Assembly (NCBI GenBank): GCA_900708905.1
Contig: CAADRB010000047.1
Span: 1,080,965-1,144,964, forward strand
Length of the DNA: 64,000 nucleotides
Direction: 5' to 3'
Source: Hymenolepis diminuta
Lineage: Eukaryota; Platyhelminthes; Cestoda; Cyclophyllidea; Hymenolepididae
In this document: positions 39,945 to 52,700 of the stretch, one piece after another
Layout: each line of letters begins with the position of its first letter
How positions within the stretch are numbered: position 1 is the stretch's first letter
Made by a program: the position numbers and the translations under genes
Notes under the pieces: model-generated
Told to the model about the DNA's origin: nothing
The model's database searches: none
The model's input: the letters and a program-made list of their open reading frames with translations, nothing else

Positions 39945-40417
39945 TCAACTAGCCATGTCAGGTGCTGACGCAAGGATCACTGGTGGATCATGAACAACCG
40001 ACGTAGAAGCAGATTGCTGATTGCTTGCGGATTGTGTTGGCGTTGGATATACTTCTGATGAAGGAGAGGTAAGTACCGATGAAGAATTGTTCGGTTGATG
40101 TGGTAGCTGTGGTGGAATAGATTGAGCTGCTGGAGATGGATTTGTCGTCGGCGTCGTCATAGAAAGACGAGGGATTTTTGCAATAGGAGGAGTTCCAGTC
40201 AAAAAAGCTGCACTTCTACGACGCCCTGATGTAGAAGATTGTCTGGAACCTACAACAGAGGAGGTCAAAGCAGCAACACCGGGATTTGAACTGTCAGAAT
40301 TCGTTGCTATTACTCCAGAAGGCAAGACACGTCCAAATCGACGTTCATCTTTGCATTTCTGAGCCATTCTGGCTCGGACTGCGGCGGCAGACTTGTTAAA
40401 CCGACGCCGCATCTTAG
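39945..40417 (-). CDS. BEN-domain gene, exon 3 (last)
   Basis: The acceptor TTTCTCCAACAG is followed by CTAAGATG. The split codon ACT (Thr) forms across the 2.9-kb intron. The exon encodes the C-terminal helices of the BEN domain (MRRRF..AVRARMAQKCKDERR) and a 120-residue Ser/Thr/Pro/Gln-rich tail ending APDMAS, with stop TGA at 39947-39945. Confidence 0.75.
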
Positions 40418-43400
40418 CTGTTGGAGAAAGGAAATACAAATTAATTAAACAGTCATCCTAACTGCTGTAAAAGCAGGGGCAACTGCCTAATTCTAAAGCA
40501 GCATCTACAGATAGAAGGCGAACCATAGGAGACAACAGAATAATTAAAAAGCCAGGATACGTTATTATTGTGCTTAAAGATGCACAACTCCGATTGTATT
40601 GAAAGCGGATAAAGGGAAAGCAGCCTGGAATTTTGTTCTAATGGAGACATTCACTCTCTACAGCCAAATTATTGACTATTTGGCAATTTCGATTGACGAA
40701 TGTTCACCGACAGGTCTCAAACGCGTAGTTCTTCTTTATCTACAAAAAGAACTTTCCATTATCTCGGACGTGGAAATCAAGAAAGAAAAGACAATCGCCT
40801 ATTAGTCATAAAAAGTAACTTTGAAAACAAGCCGTCCAAGGATGATAAAATGGAATTTAAATTTAAAATATAAGAATTTGAAGTAAGTTATACTTAGAAA
40901 AGACCTAAAAGATTACTTAGTTATTTAGAATTCGCTTACCTTACATAAACTACGCCGTTAGCTTTCATCAAATCCATTATTTAGTCCAACGTTTTTATAC
41001 CCTAACAAAATATATTGGATAAACTCAAATATTTCTCAGATGATCTTTTACATAAAAAAAAGTGAGTTAATATTTTTACAATTTTTATTCTCGGATAATT
41101 TTTATTCTTGTGATAGCCAAGCAAGAGATGAAGGGAGTAAAAATTAGGGTACCATTTGATTTACGCATTCCGATTTAACTTAATCATTGCCTCACGTCTT
41201 AATGTTCCCAAGTTCAAATTTTAGAAATTAAGGTTTGTGCTCATAAGTAAACCTATTTTCACAAAGTCCAGAGATGATTGGTCGGTCAAATTTATTGCCT
41301 GATACCTATCAGCAAAGACGAGTGAATTTGAATTTTCGCATTTAGAAAGGTTATAGTGTCCGAATGAAAGCATAGGTAGTGGAAAAACAACTTAGCTCTA
41401 TGCGTTTTGAAATTTTTAAAACAGAACAAATTTACCACTGTCAATACACAGGATAAGAAATATATATTTAAATGAGGTTTCATTTGCAATTCGAATCGTA
41501 TTTAAGCAATCTCCTACAATTTTTTAAACTGTTCGGGACTCCATCAAAGAGCCGATGAAATTAAATTTTACACAACGGTCTTGGCATCGATTTAAGTAAG
41601 TAATTCTGAAATGATATACTACTATCTTTGCTCTCAAAACAACCCATTTCCAGACTTTACAATATGCCGATAATTTGGTACGTTCTTGAGCATTATAACG
41701 TCTGGAAAACTTTAGTATAGGGAGTTAACCTTCAATCACCCTGTGTTATCTTACACCTTATTCAGTGATCCATATTTCAGATATAGACATCATATGATAA
41801 GTAGACTTTATTTTAATGGTTTTCTCCAATGTTTTCCCAACAAATCACATACGGAAGGTACCTTTTACAAACAAGATCATTACCAACTTTTGTAATACAC
41901 AAGTGACTAATTTTATATTAGGGAAAACCGGCTCATTAACTGATGCACATAAAGAACACAATGAGTGACAATAGTGTCAACTAAACTAATTGTCATTGAC
42001 ATCAGCATTATCACCTGACAACCGCGTTGCTTAACCATCTTGTGACATTCAATGGCAAGCGAAAAGAGATGTCGTTTTCAATAAGCCAGACGCTGCGGTA
42101 AACAACTTATCGATTAACATTAATTTTACCATCTACAAATAAATTGTTACAAGAAGAGATTTAAAAGGTAAATTTGCCGTTCATTATTTAACACAGAGAT
42201 TAACAGTCCAAATGTCATGAAGGTTTTTCAGACAGAAAACTAGATGTCAACGCATTAATTAGCCTTAATGTAATTATTTAGGAATAAGTTCTCACAAGAG
42301 ATAATATTGTCACAATTCAATTAATAAAATGTAAAAGATATAAAATCTGCATGAATTAATGGAGATGTGGGTTCAATCAAATACAACAACAATTCTTTTA
42401 TTAATATTTGCATTTGATCAACGGAACAAGTTCTGATGTTATGCTTGATGGAAGAAGAGTGAAATTCTAAGATTTTAACTCAGAACTAAAGTTATTTCTA
42501 GCCTTGATTTCTGACTAAGATCCTTCTGGCTTGCAGTATCTAGGAGCTTTCCGATCGAATGAAATCTTTTGGGTAAAATTGTACAGGGTACTGAAATTCA
42601 TGAGTTACGACTTCTATTTGTCAGTACTTCCATAACCCCGACTTTCCGATTCTTCTGATGTTAGATGAAAGCCTACACCCTGAACGGTAAGTGTTTATAA
42701 AGCATGATAATTTTCACATTTTTCTACTACAGAGTGATTACTTTTGCTGCTAGATTAATTTTGAAATCCGATCTATAAAGTATACTGTGATTGATCGATA
42801 AAAGAGGGGCTTAGAAAACATCCAATATCATCCTCATTCTATGGGCAAAGAAGCCTTCAACCAAACTAAAACTCACTCAAAGAGCAAGAATAAAGAGAGA
42901 AACTCGCTACACTAGAGACGATTGACAACTTGATTGATGTTAGAAAAGATCTAAATTCAAAACTTTCCAGATTCGGTCCTAAATAAATCTCATCCTAAAT
43001 GATCACATATAATTAAATAAACGAACTTCTAAATCACTTAAAACGACTGAAAATACTGGAATGATTTGTGTCTAATTGGTTCACATCAATCAATTAGGAT
43101 TAAGCGACGCCGACTACGATTTGTTGATTCTCCAAGTCATCATGGAGTACTCACAAACGTCTGGCAAGGCTAATTTGAATCAAGGATATACCATTTGAGA
43201 GAATCCTTACAATTGAGGGAGAATTACACCCATTCGACCAATGTAAAGACTCAGATCAATCAATCAATTAGACATCAATAAGGAGGAGATATTTGGGATT
43301 ATTTTAAAACATAAACGGTGGTACTCACTGACAACATAAGCAACCAAATTTGTTGGAAGACGTTCTCTTTGGGAACCGCCACGGCCGAGTACCGTGGAAT

Positions 43401-45757
43401 TAGCCATTTGGTCTCGGGTAAACAGACAAGCCATCAAGGCACAGGTAGCTCTAGTCCATTCATTGGTCTCGATGTAGTATTTCCAATGTCTACTCGAAGT
43501 GATTTGGGGATTTTGCATGAGCTGAAATCGATAAAAAATGAAAAAATCAACAAATTAGAATCCTGAAGAGCTTTAAAAGCACAATCAGTAATTGACGTTT
43601 TTTATCCCCATTAAACTTGTTAATACTGCGAATAAATTATTTGATATTTGTTAATATATTTAGAGCTAAATTAACTCTTAGGCAACTTATTTCAAGGTTA
43701 TAAATTACCATTACGTCAACCTAATAACAACTAGAGGTACATAAACAGGGTTTGTTGAACCGTTTTCAATCGATAAAAAATAAACCAAATCAGAACACTT
43801 AAACAATGGAGTTTTAGTATTTTTATAAAATTATAAATAATTACAGACTGAGGGAAGTTAAAATGACCGCATTTCGATACAGCGATTCAGAGTGGGCCAA
43901 CTAAGAGGGGGAGAAGGGGGGCAAAGAACACAAAGAAGGAAAACCATCTGCTGACCTGGATTGAAAAATGGATGTCGAGCAAGACATGGATACAAAGAAG
44001 TATAAGGGGGAGTCTAAAAATCCTACTCAGCTCCCAGTTTTTTTGTAACTAGTTAAAAAAAGGATTTCGATACTTAATTTTCCATCTTTTTATTTAAAAT
44101 CAATGCTTTCATCTTAGCGCATCAACGAATTCGTGAGAAAAAGTCTTTATTATAGTAAACAAAAGGAATACTTACTGAGTGGAACAAAAATTAACCGTGC
44201 CAATGCTTACAAAAAAGAGCTACCCCTACGATACTAAAATTAAGGTCAAACGTTCATTGACAAAAATGAAAATACGATAAGATGATTTGACATTTTTGAA
44301 CTTGATATTCCCTTTTATACCCACAGGCGCCATTTCGATTTATTGACTTTTTTTATAACGGGTAATAATGAGTATAATAGTTATGCGCGTTTCAAGCATA
44401 AGCATGAATTGATTATTGATTTCCAATGACATGTTTAGGTAGGATTCCAGCCAATTAAAAGGAAATAAAGGAATCAATAAAAATATTCTACTTTTAAAAT
44501 GGAATTTTATTACAGTAAGAAGATACTTATAAGGTTATCTTGTGCTTTCAGCATGAAAATCTGCTTTAGTTCGCACATATTTAAAGCGGAACTAGTCTGG
44601 TCATCTAAGAGAGGTGGAGAGAAAGTGTATAATCGATGCGACATTTACGTGGATACTAATTAGCATTCACATCTTAGTCGGCGTAGGCAATGACAAAACG
44701 AGACACACACAAATTGAGCTGCACATACACACTAAAACAACCCTGAGGTACCTATTTTGAAAGCAAAGCACCACTTTTTGAGATCAAATAACCGCATCTT
44801 AGGGGCAAATTTTAATATTTAATACACCAACCTAATTAGGCTAATGTGAAGGTTAGTGACGTAAAAACGAGCGATGGTGTGTATGGTCGTTCATAACAGG
44901 CTTGATTACAAGTAGACTAAACACCTGACGCAAACAATAAATACACAAACCAATCATTAACTCACCATATCATCAATTTCCTTAACATCCTCCTCCGATA
45001 GCTCATACAATCCGTCATCCGACCCAGTAGATGGGACAGCAGCTTGTCGTTGATCATCATGTCGTCTGGAACTAGATGAACTGGGAGTATGGTGGGAATT
45101 CCCATTTCCATTCATAATTCCAGAATTATGATGTCCATTACTTGACATGACAGGAGGCTGGGGAACGGGTTTTATAGAGTATCCCATATCAGAAGGCGGT
45201 GTATAGGTAGGAAAGGTGTCTGATCTAACAGACAACATCGAATCTGTTGACATTGTCGATTCACTAGCTGGCCCACCTTCAAAATAAGTGATCGGTTCAA
45301 CGAGTGACGGCGTCAAAACCGTAGAAGGCATTTGAGGATGGGGGACAGATTGAATGAAATATGAACCGTTATCAGGACCGCGAGAACAAATAACGGGCGA
45401 AGATACGGGAATAGGATTTAAGTACGCCGTCATAGGAACGGCGGTCTGGACATGGTTTCGTGATTGTGGAGTTTGCGGACAACCGGAAACCTCCCAGTAC
45501 GGATCTCCAGCATGATACCGAACTTGTTGAGCTGGAGGATATGAGGAATAATAGGGACTTTTAGGAAGAACTAAAACTCCGGATTGTTGGCCTGCAGAGG
45601 TGGAAAAAGACAGTGTTGTGGATTCTGGATGTGAATAATTGGATTGGGAGTAATTTGGATCTTCTTGAAGGTCATATGCCACTGCTAAAGCTTCTCCCAA
45701 TCCCAAACTACCGGCGGAAGTTTCATTTGAATTGTGTGGCTCCGTCATAGATTCCAT
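39945..45757 (-). CDS. BEN-domain protein (three coding exons, 485 aa)
   Basis: The coding exons are 45757-44966, 43521-43329 and 40417-39945. All junctions are GT-AG and the phases join (0, then 1). Residues 1-264 are low-complexity, rich in Ser, Pro and Thr, and end in an acidic SEEDVKEIDDM segment. Residues about 285-365 form a BEN domain: ALMACLFTRDQMANSTVLG matches the conserved LLxxLFxxxxLAxSxxxG part, then LPTNLVAYVV and AVRARMAQKCKDERR match the C-terminal helices ending in KCxD. BEN domains bind DNA or mediate protein contacts in chromatin and transcription factors (BANP, NACC1, BEND and Insensitive families). The remaining tail is Ser/Thr/Pro/Gln-rich with a basic GRRRS patch that may help nuclear import. 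It is a likely nuclear regulator. The subfamily is unresolved, so no symbol is given. Further 5' exons are possible. Confidence 0.75.
43329..43521 (-). CDS. BEN-domain gene, exon 2
   Basis: Acceptor CGATTTCAG, donor CA|GTGAGT. The 64 codons encode the N-terminal half of the BEN domain (HWKYYIETNEW..ALMACLFTRDQMANS). The plus-strand frame over the same bases is a shadow. Confidence 0.78.
44966..45757 (-). CDS. BEN-domain gene, exon 1 (first coding)
   Basis: It starts at ATG 45757 (MESMTEPH) and ends at donor ATG|GTGAGT. Eight bases upstream of this ATG lies a good acceptor (GATTTTAG at 45773-45766), so the exon boundary is probably 45765, with a 5' UTR exon or a trans-spliced leader joined there. 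The 264 residues are low-complexity (SSSSS, HH, NGNGN, PP runs), typical of disordered transactivation-type regions. Confidence 0.7.
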
Positions 45758-45765
45758 AAATATGG

Positions 45766-46417
45766 CTAAAATCAAACATAAATAAGACAAAAATTAAAAT
45801 AAATTTGATCTTAATACTAAAAACGATAAAGGACAAAAATACACAGTTAACAAGCTCTTCAGACATGAAATGTAGATAAATTTATGGGAACGATAACGGA
45901 GAGTAAGACTTGCTAAAAGTGGAAGAATAGCCGATGTTCATGTAGGTTATGAAATAAAATTATAATGAAGTAATTATTATATTGATCGAATGTGAGGAAG
46001 CGATATACACTTACCACCCAAAAATACAAATGCTTATTTCAAATTGGTCGGCATTTAATATCAAGGCCGTATTTCATGATTTCCTTGCGCATTTAATTTA
46101 ATCATTTAAAATAAATTATATACCTTATTTTAATATAGTTTAAGTTTAATGAGAAATTTTACAGTTCCTGCTGGATATTAAACAATTTTATTAATACGCA
46201 TTTAGACACTGCTTTAAATTGTACTAATGGGAACCTTATTCACGTATTTTTAGGATTCTAACCGATTGGCTTTGATGAAAGAAGATGCCACATTTTTTTA
46301 ACATCACCCGTAAAGTATCGCCTAATCTTTGACAGCCGCTATATTCTATTGCAATTTCTTCATAATGTTCCTACTGTAATATTTATCATGAATAATAATA
46401 ACAAACGATTTTGTTGA
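45766..46417. other. Spacer between CCDC148 and BEN genes
   Basis: About 650 bp between the CCDC148 polyadenylation signal and the first acceptor of the BEN gene. It should hold the BEN promoter or 5' exon, but no TATA box or coding segment could be identified. Confidence 0.4.
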
Positions 46418-46420
46418 ATA

Positions 46421-46426
46421 TTTATT
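46421..46426 (-). terminator. Polyadenylation signal of CCDC148
   Basis: AATAAA read on the minus strand, about 33 nt beyond the CCDC148 stop codon, implying a very short 3' UTR. Confidence 0.55.
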
Positions 46427-46458
46427 GTTTCCAGTAGGAATTCGCAATATTAGCACGA

Positions 46459-46797
46459 TCACTTAGACATCTGCTTTACATGAAATATATCCGTCTCTTG
46501 GAAGTATAGAGGAGGTCTTCTTCCTGGTCTTGACGTAGGTGCAGTTTGCGAAACCTGTAGCAGCAACGGTGGCTGTCGTGACCGTGGAACTTGCTCAAGT
46601 ATATTTCGCGCGTAGTTTGTGTTCAATAATCCTGCTTCAAACAAAGCAGTGGTAATTCGTGTTCTCCGATCATGTAGCAATTGTTCATTTGTAAATGTTG
46701 TAATTGGTTTTTCAAAAAGATTTGACAAATTCAGTGAGTTTCGGGCCTTTGATTCTTTCTGTGTCTCAACGGTTGCTTCCAAATAGCTGCGCCAAGA
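46459..46797 (-). CDS. CCDC148: CCDC148 exon 8 (last)
   Basis: The acceptor TTTCCTTCCAG ends at 46798, giving phase 0 and the join LADTE|SWRSYLE. Encodes the conserved C-terminus (FEKPITTFTNEQ, TALFEAGLLNTNYARNIL) and stops at TGA 46461-46459. A second acceptor-like CAG lies 35 bases upstream (ending 46833) but would shift the frame. Confidence 0.82.
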   Translation of the reverse strand, partial: SWRSYLEATVETQKESKARNSLNLSNLFEKPITTFTNEQLLHDRRTRITTALFEAGLLNTNYARNILEQVPRSRQPPLLLQVSQTAPTSRPGRRPPLYFQETDIFHVKQMSK

Positions 46798-49700
46798 CTG
46801 GAAGGAAAGTGGATGAATGAATAAATCATCGCCTGCCAAGAAGTTACAAAATTATTGATATGACGCGACAAAATATGGTCTAGCGAGACTGCGAATACAT
46901 AGACAACTTATCGATATTGCCATTTATCGAATCGAATTTTCCCATTTGATGATAGTTCTGGAATCATTCATTAATTAATCTTGTATAAATGAGTTATTTC
47001 TAAATAAAGGGGCCTTGTAGGGATTTCTCACTTCCTTTAATCTCATTCATTTACCATCATTCCCGATCTTTCGTAATCCTGAGTCTGGATGGGTCGCAAG
47101 TACCTAAACTTTCACCGGGGATATCTCCCACTAAGTAATGGCAGGCACCGTGCATCCACAAGTGATAGTAGTTGTATTCTATAAATGTTTTACTATTATA
47201 TAATTTACTATTACTAATATAACTAAAAGGAACCTTAGGTGCAAAAATAAGTCATTATAATTTAAATAGTTAGAAATCATAACGAATATTATATTAGTAA
47301 TATTATTCTATTGAAAGTATTTCAAGCGCACGTATAAAACGATATTCTATCATTATTAAATTGTTCGTTGTTGCGTAATTTCAACAGAATTTTGTGATAG
47401 AGATAATTGCTTCTACTATTTTTTGACGATATTACATAGTACCAAGACGAGCAAATGGTTTTTCATTTAGGACAATAACTGCTCCAATTATGTTTGTTAA
47501 TCTTAAATTTGCTTTATTAATTAGAGTATTTTAAATGGTATCTAAACCAACAGATTGTTCCATATAATTCTAAAATACTTTCATTAATACCTGAAATTCT
47601 TCTAAGTGTTATAAAGCACATGAATATTTAGAGCAATCGGACATTCCATCTCTTCAAATCTGTTAATTTCGAATAGTGAAAGGCAATATTTTGTTAGTGG
47701 AAATATCTAGGTTAAAAAAGAGATTTAAAAGCAATAAACCCTGAGGAATTTTAATTTATTAGGGACAACCGACCCGAATTTTACTCCAGTGTGACCTCAA
47801 CATTTGTGAGTTCATTATTTTACATAACCTCAGACAACTTTCTGATGCATCTAATTTTCAAGAAAGACTGCATTTGAGAGAACATACATAGGTCCCATTT
47901 AATATTCACTATTGTTTGGATAGTTCAGAGCTTTATCATTTTCAACATCATACCTCGGGAGAGACGACTAATTAGTTCCGAAACTTTGTTTCCATTTGAA
48001 TATGCAAATATTCAGATTGTTCTCAAACATTAAATAGTTAATTGTGACTGGACGTAGATTTATTTTTTTGTCGGATAGATAAAATATATTTTTGGAAAGT
48101 TAAATTATTTCAGCAAACTTTAACTTCACCTGATCCACGTTAAATAAAAATACTCGTATCTGTCCAATTTTAAATAATGCTGATTTATTATTGCCTACTT
48201 ACTAAATTAGCTTGAGAAAAATTAACTGAGGTTCAGACAAATTCAAATTATTCCACATATATTAGCACAAAAATGACGACAGTTGGTTAAGGTCGGGAAA
48301 AAGCGGAAGAAAATAGCCAATAGGTTCAATGTGTTTTGACAATTAACAAATATGATTCAATTTTTTCAAGAATTCTACATTGATTTTGAAAAAAGAAATG
48401 TATATAAAGATCTAAACTAACGTCTTGTGGTAGCTTGTAGTGAACAGCGGTCAACAGCTTGAATGGTTAGAGATCACATTTTGTTAATTGTAACGTAATC
48501 TAACATTTTGACTTTCGCTTAGACCTTTGATTTCCGTAATTTGTGCTTTCCTTTTTGTATAGTTTAAATTTTATGTCTAATTGTAATTATTCCCACTGTG
48601 CGCGTTTTCGAGTCTTTTACTTTCTGGTATTAAACCCATCACTACATCTACAATTATTCTGCTCTCTTAGCGGTTTTGTGTCTTTAACATAGGTCCATAA
48701 GGTCATTGTGATAAATAACTTCGCATAGCAGGATTAACGTATTTAGACAAAATAGAAGCAGTTAGGCCTTCAAATGTAAAGTCTAATTTGATAAAATCGG
48801 TAAATAAACATTACCTCGGTGTCAGCCAGTACACGATTCGGATTGGATGAAACCATCGGCCTGACCTGTAATTTAAAATAAAACAAAATATGAAAAGATT
48901 ATTAACTTATCATTGCTGATTAGAATACTATAGTTGCCTTTTTTCTTTACTCTGTAAGTTAGATAATATTTGTTGATGCTGAATTTAATTAAGTTATTTC
49001 CTACTTCAATATAAGTTCTCGTTTACATTCCCAAAGTATCTCGGACATTTAACTATTATTCAAAAATTGAAACTATCACCCCAATAGACTTCTTATAACT
49101 TTCACCCCATTTAGATCTTTAAATATTCGAAAATGTACCAAGTTATCGACGCATTATGAAAGACCACCAAGAACTCCTATGTAAGGTTGAAGGTCACAGG
49201 GTCTGTGATGGGATTTCGAGTGGTTTAAGAAACTGTAGATGACTGCTTTTGTAAAAAATATCGAATTTCAACGGAAAACACGTATTTTGTGTTGCCTCTT
49301 TTCACTACTTTGTATAAAAAATTGATTAACACATAAGGCATTTGATTTTTTAAATGGAGAGATGCTTATGTATCACAACAAACTAAGTTAACCACGTATA
49401 TAAGAAATGCATGCAACTGTATACTATATGGTTGATCTCGACGTACTTGATCATTGAGAATAAATGGAGGTATTTCATTGATTAAGACCCTATCCTACAT
49501 TAGTAGGCAATTTTCAATTACCTTTGCTCGAATAGCTTCCAGATGAGCTTCTCTGGCTTCCGCCTGCCTAGTCGCTTTCTCCGAAGCTTCCTGTTGGCGA
49601 ATTTTCAGCTCTCGAATTTGAGTTTTTGCTTGCTTCTCCAGACGTCGAGTATCTTGGCGTCTTTGTCGATCGAAACTTCGACGCAATTCCTCCAAACGCA

Positions 49701-52700
49701 AACGTTCAGCAGTTTCAAATTCTGCCTTCTTACGTAGCTCTGTTTCCTTTCTCGTTTGGATCTATAAAAGTAAATAAAAATGATTTTATCAGATGTCTTT
49801 TAGGCGATTTTCGAAGATTTACATTGCTTTTAACCTTCTTTTACCAGTTATCTGCTTCTTTAATGCTTATTCAGTATTAACAAAAGCTTAAATAAATTTA
49901 TAAGGCCCTCTTTTCAGTGACATATTTCGAAAGTGTGTCTTGAACACTCTGTCAAGCAGATTTCGCCATAAGTTAACAAGTAGGTTCTCTATTAAATGAT
50001 ATAACTCATTATTACTTTCTGAACCTCTTAAAATGTACTATGATCGCTTCACCGGACACATTTTTCATGCGTCGAAAATGACAGAGTTCTCCTTCTGTGA
50101 CTGAAACACAAAAATCTAAATCCCGACAATTGAGGCCGACTAAGTTAGGCCTCGAGCTACCCCATACCAATCGAATGGTCTTCTTAAAGACGAAGAGGAT
50201 ATGGTAGCCTTCCCCAAATGAGAAAAATGTGTCTTAGAGGACACTAATATCAATTTGACAGAGGCTTGAATTTTAGTAGGAAAATTTTTTGATTTGAAAA
50301 GATTTGTCAAAATAAATGGTCACTGTTAAGCGGAAAAGATCGCACTTGTGCCTTTTTCCTCCTACTTCTGAGTAAACTGAATTTCTTTGAAATCTATGGC
50401 ATAAAATAAAAATCATAAGTGAAGAGTTGACTTTAAGATAAAATTCTTTTTCTTTAGGCGTTTTGATGATATTTTTAAAATGGGTGGAGGTGAGTGAAAG
50501 CGTAGCTCATAAATTACACAAGATATTACAAAAATAAACCAGTCCCATTATCTCTGCCTTTTAACTTAAACGCGGAAGCAACAAGGCAAAGAATATGATA
50601 AAAAATGATTGGTGAATTTAAAATTAAATGTTAAGTCTCGAGTAAACAAGTCACGTTTAGGTAAGTTAATTCTAAAAAAAAAGTTTTAGCTGAGCATAAT
50701 AAGCTAACTTTAGGTACCATAACTTATTTCTATTTTGGAAGTTGGCAAATGACGGTTACTAAGTGATGTCAAAATGTAGCAGAACGCAATGGCAAAATAA
50801 CATTTTAGTATATGCTTAGAATTAACTAATTAAGTTTAATTATTTTATGGTCAGTCAACCGTGCAGAAAATTCATGCATTAACAAATGCAGAGAAATGAT
50901 GATGAGAATATTCTAGAACCCGAGGATAGGAATTAGTAAAAAACAAATGAAACAGAAATCAATATGCACGTTTAACCGCCTATACTTTAATCAAGACAGG
51001 GATATCGAACTAAACTGATGCCCTCTCCAGATTTACGAACCGCACTATCATAAAATAGGAAGGAGACAGAGACAGGTTGGATATTAATATTACAAGGGAA
51101 CACAATGCAGACTTCAACCTTGGAACTAGTAAGGTGAAGTGCGACTAAGTAAATGAATTCCGTAAAGTAATTTAAAATCAATATGCAAATTAAGATGAAA
51201 GTTAAAGGTACGAAAAGGAAATAAGATCACTCTACAATACAAAACATGTAAAATAAATCAATTAATTTTTCATTTTCTATTGCCCTCAAACACTTTTAGC
51301 GGATACTAAACCAATAAGCCTTTTAATATATCTAGATAATCCTTCTAAGCAGTCCTGATAGCGTCTCACTCCAGATCAGAAGGTTTCGTGCTCATATCAC
51401 GTCAGGGTCACCAGTTATGTAGCGGATGCTACACCAATAAGCCTTTTGCTATACACTACAGTAGGAACCAAATATCATCTATACGACTCCTGTAAAACTC
51501 AAGCATTAAAAATATTTAATCTTTATTATCAATCACTTGTCGGTAATGCAAACTAATAAATGCAATCTAGAACGGATGAAAGATAACACATGGGCTGAAA
51601 AGTCCCGGGCCTAACAAAGAAAACACGATTTTTTGGTTCAAAATTAGCTTTGTTCATTAACGTAATCTCCATCAAGAGCAAAGCAATCATTCCAGTGCCG
51701 CTCTAACATTTCAATACCACTTTTGTGGAACGATTTATCTTTTGTCTCAAAATAGGCCTCAGTTTCAGCGATAACCTCTTCATTCGTGCCAAATTTCTTA
51801 CCGACGACCATTTTTTCAGGTCTGCGAACAGCCAGTAGTCGCTGGGACCCAAATCTGGCGAATACGGTGGATGTGGGAGCAATTCGAAGTTCAATTCATG
51901 TAGTTTTGCCATTGTCTTGATTGACTTGTGACACGGTGCATTGTCTTGATGAAACATATGCTGTCGTTTCTTTGCAATTTCGGCCTTCAAACGCTCCAAT
52001 AACGCTATATAATATTCACTGTTAATGGTACTTACTTTCCCTAGATGGTCGATGAATATTACACCACGCACATTCCAAACTACCGAGGCCATAACCTTTC
52101 CAGCCGATTGTTGTGCTTTCGGGCGCTTTGGACGNNNNNNNNNNNNNNNNNNNNNNNNNNNNNNNNNNNNNNNNNNNNNNNNNNNNNNNNNNNNNNNNNN
52201 NNNNNNNNNNNNNNNNNNNNNNNNNNNNNNNNNNNNNNNNNNNNNNNNNNNNNNNNNNNNNNNNNNNNNNNNNNNNNNNNNNNNNNNNNNNNNNNNNNNN
52301 NNNNNNNNNNNNNNNNNNNNNNNNNNNNNNNNNNNNNNNNNNNNNNNNNNNNNNNNNNNNNNNNNNNNNNNNNNNNNNNNNNNNNNNNNNNNNNNNNNNN
52401 NNNNNNNNNCACCTTCTTTTCATATCTTTACGATGTCAGCTAACTCACGCAACTTCACTTTTCTATCATTCAAAACGATTTTGTGGATTTTTAAATGCAT
52501 TCTGGTGTTACCGCCTCATTTGGAAGTCCACCGAGTTCTGCATCATCGGTGTCTCTACGACCACGTTCGAAGTCAGCAAACCAACGTTTTATTGTTGTTT
52601 CTGATGGATCGGAGTCTCCATAACACTTTTCAAGCCACTGCTTGGCTTGAACGGTATTTTTTCCCGTCAAGAAGCAGTGTAAAATTGAAACACGAAATTG

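Noticed and set aside
45766..46458. CCDC148 and BEN gene as one polycistronic unit
   Set aside because: The spacer is about 650 bp with a proper polyadenylation signal after CCDC148. Flatworm polycistrons usually have much shorter spacers.
51358..51413. Calling a functional tRNA-Trp gene
   Set aside because: The 5' acceptor strand and D arm are missing, the anticodon stem has a mismatch, and CCA is encoded, so it is a retro-copied tRNA end.
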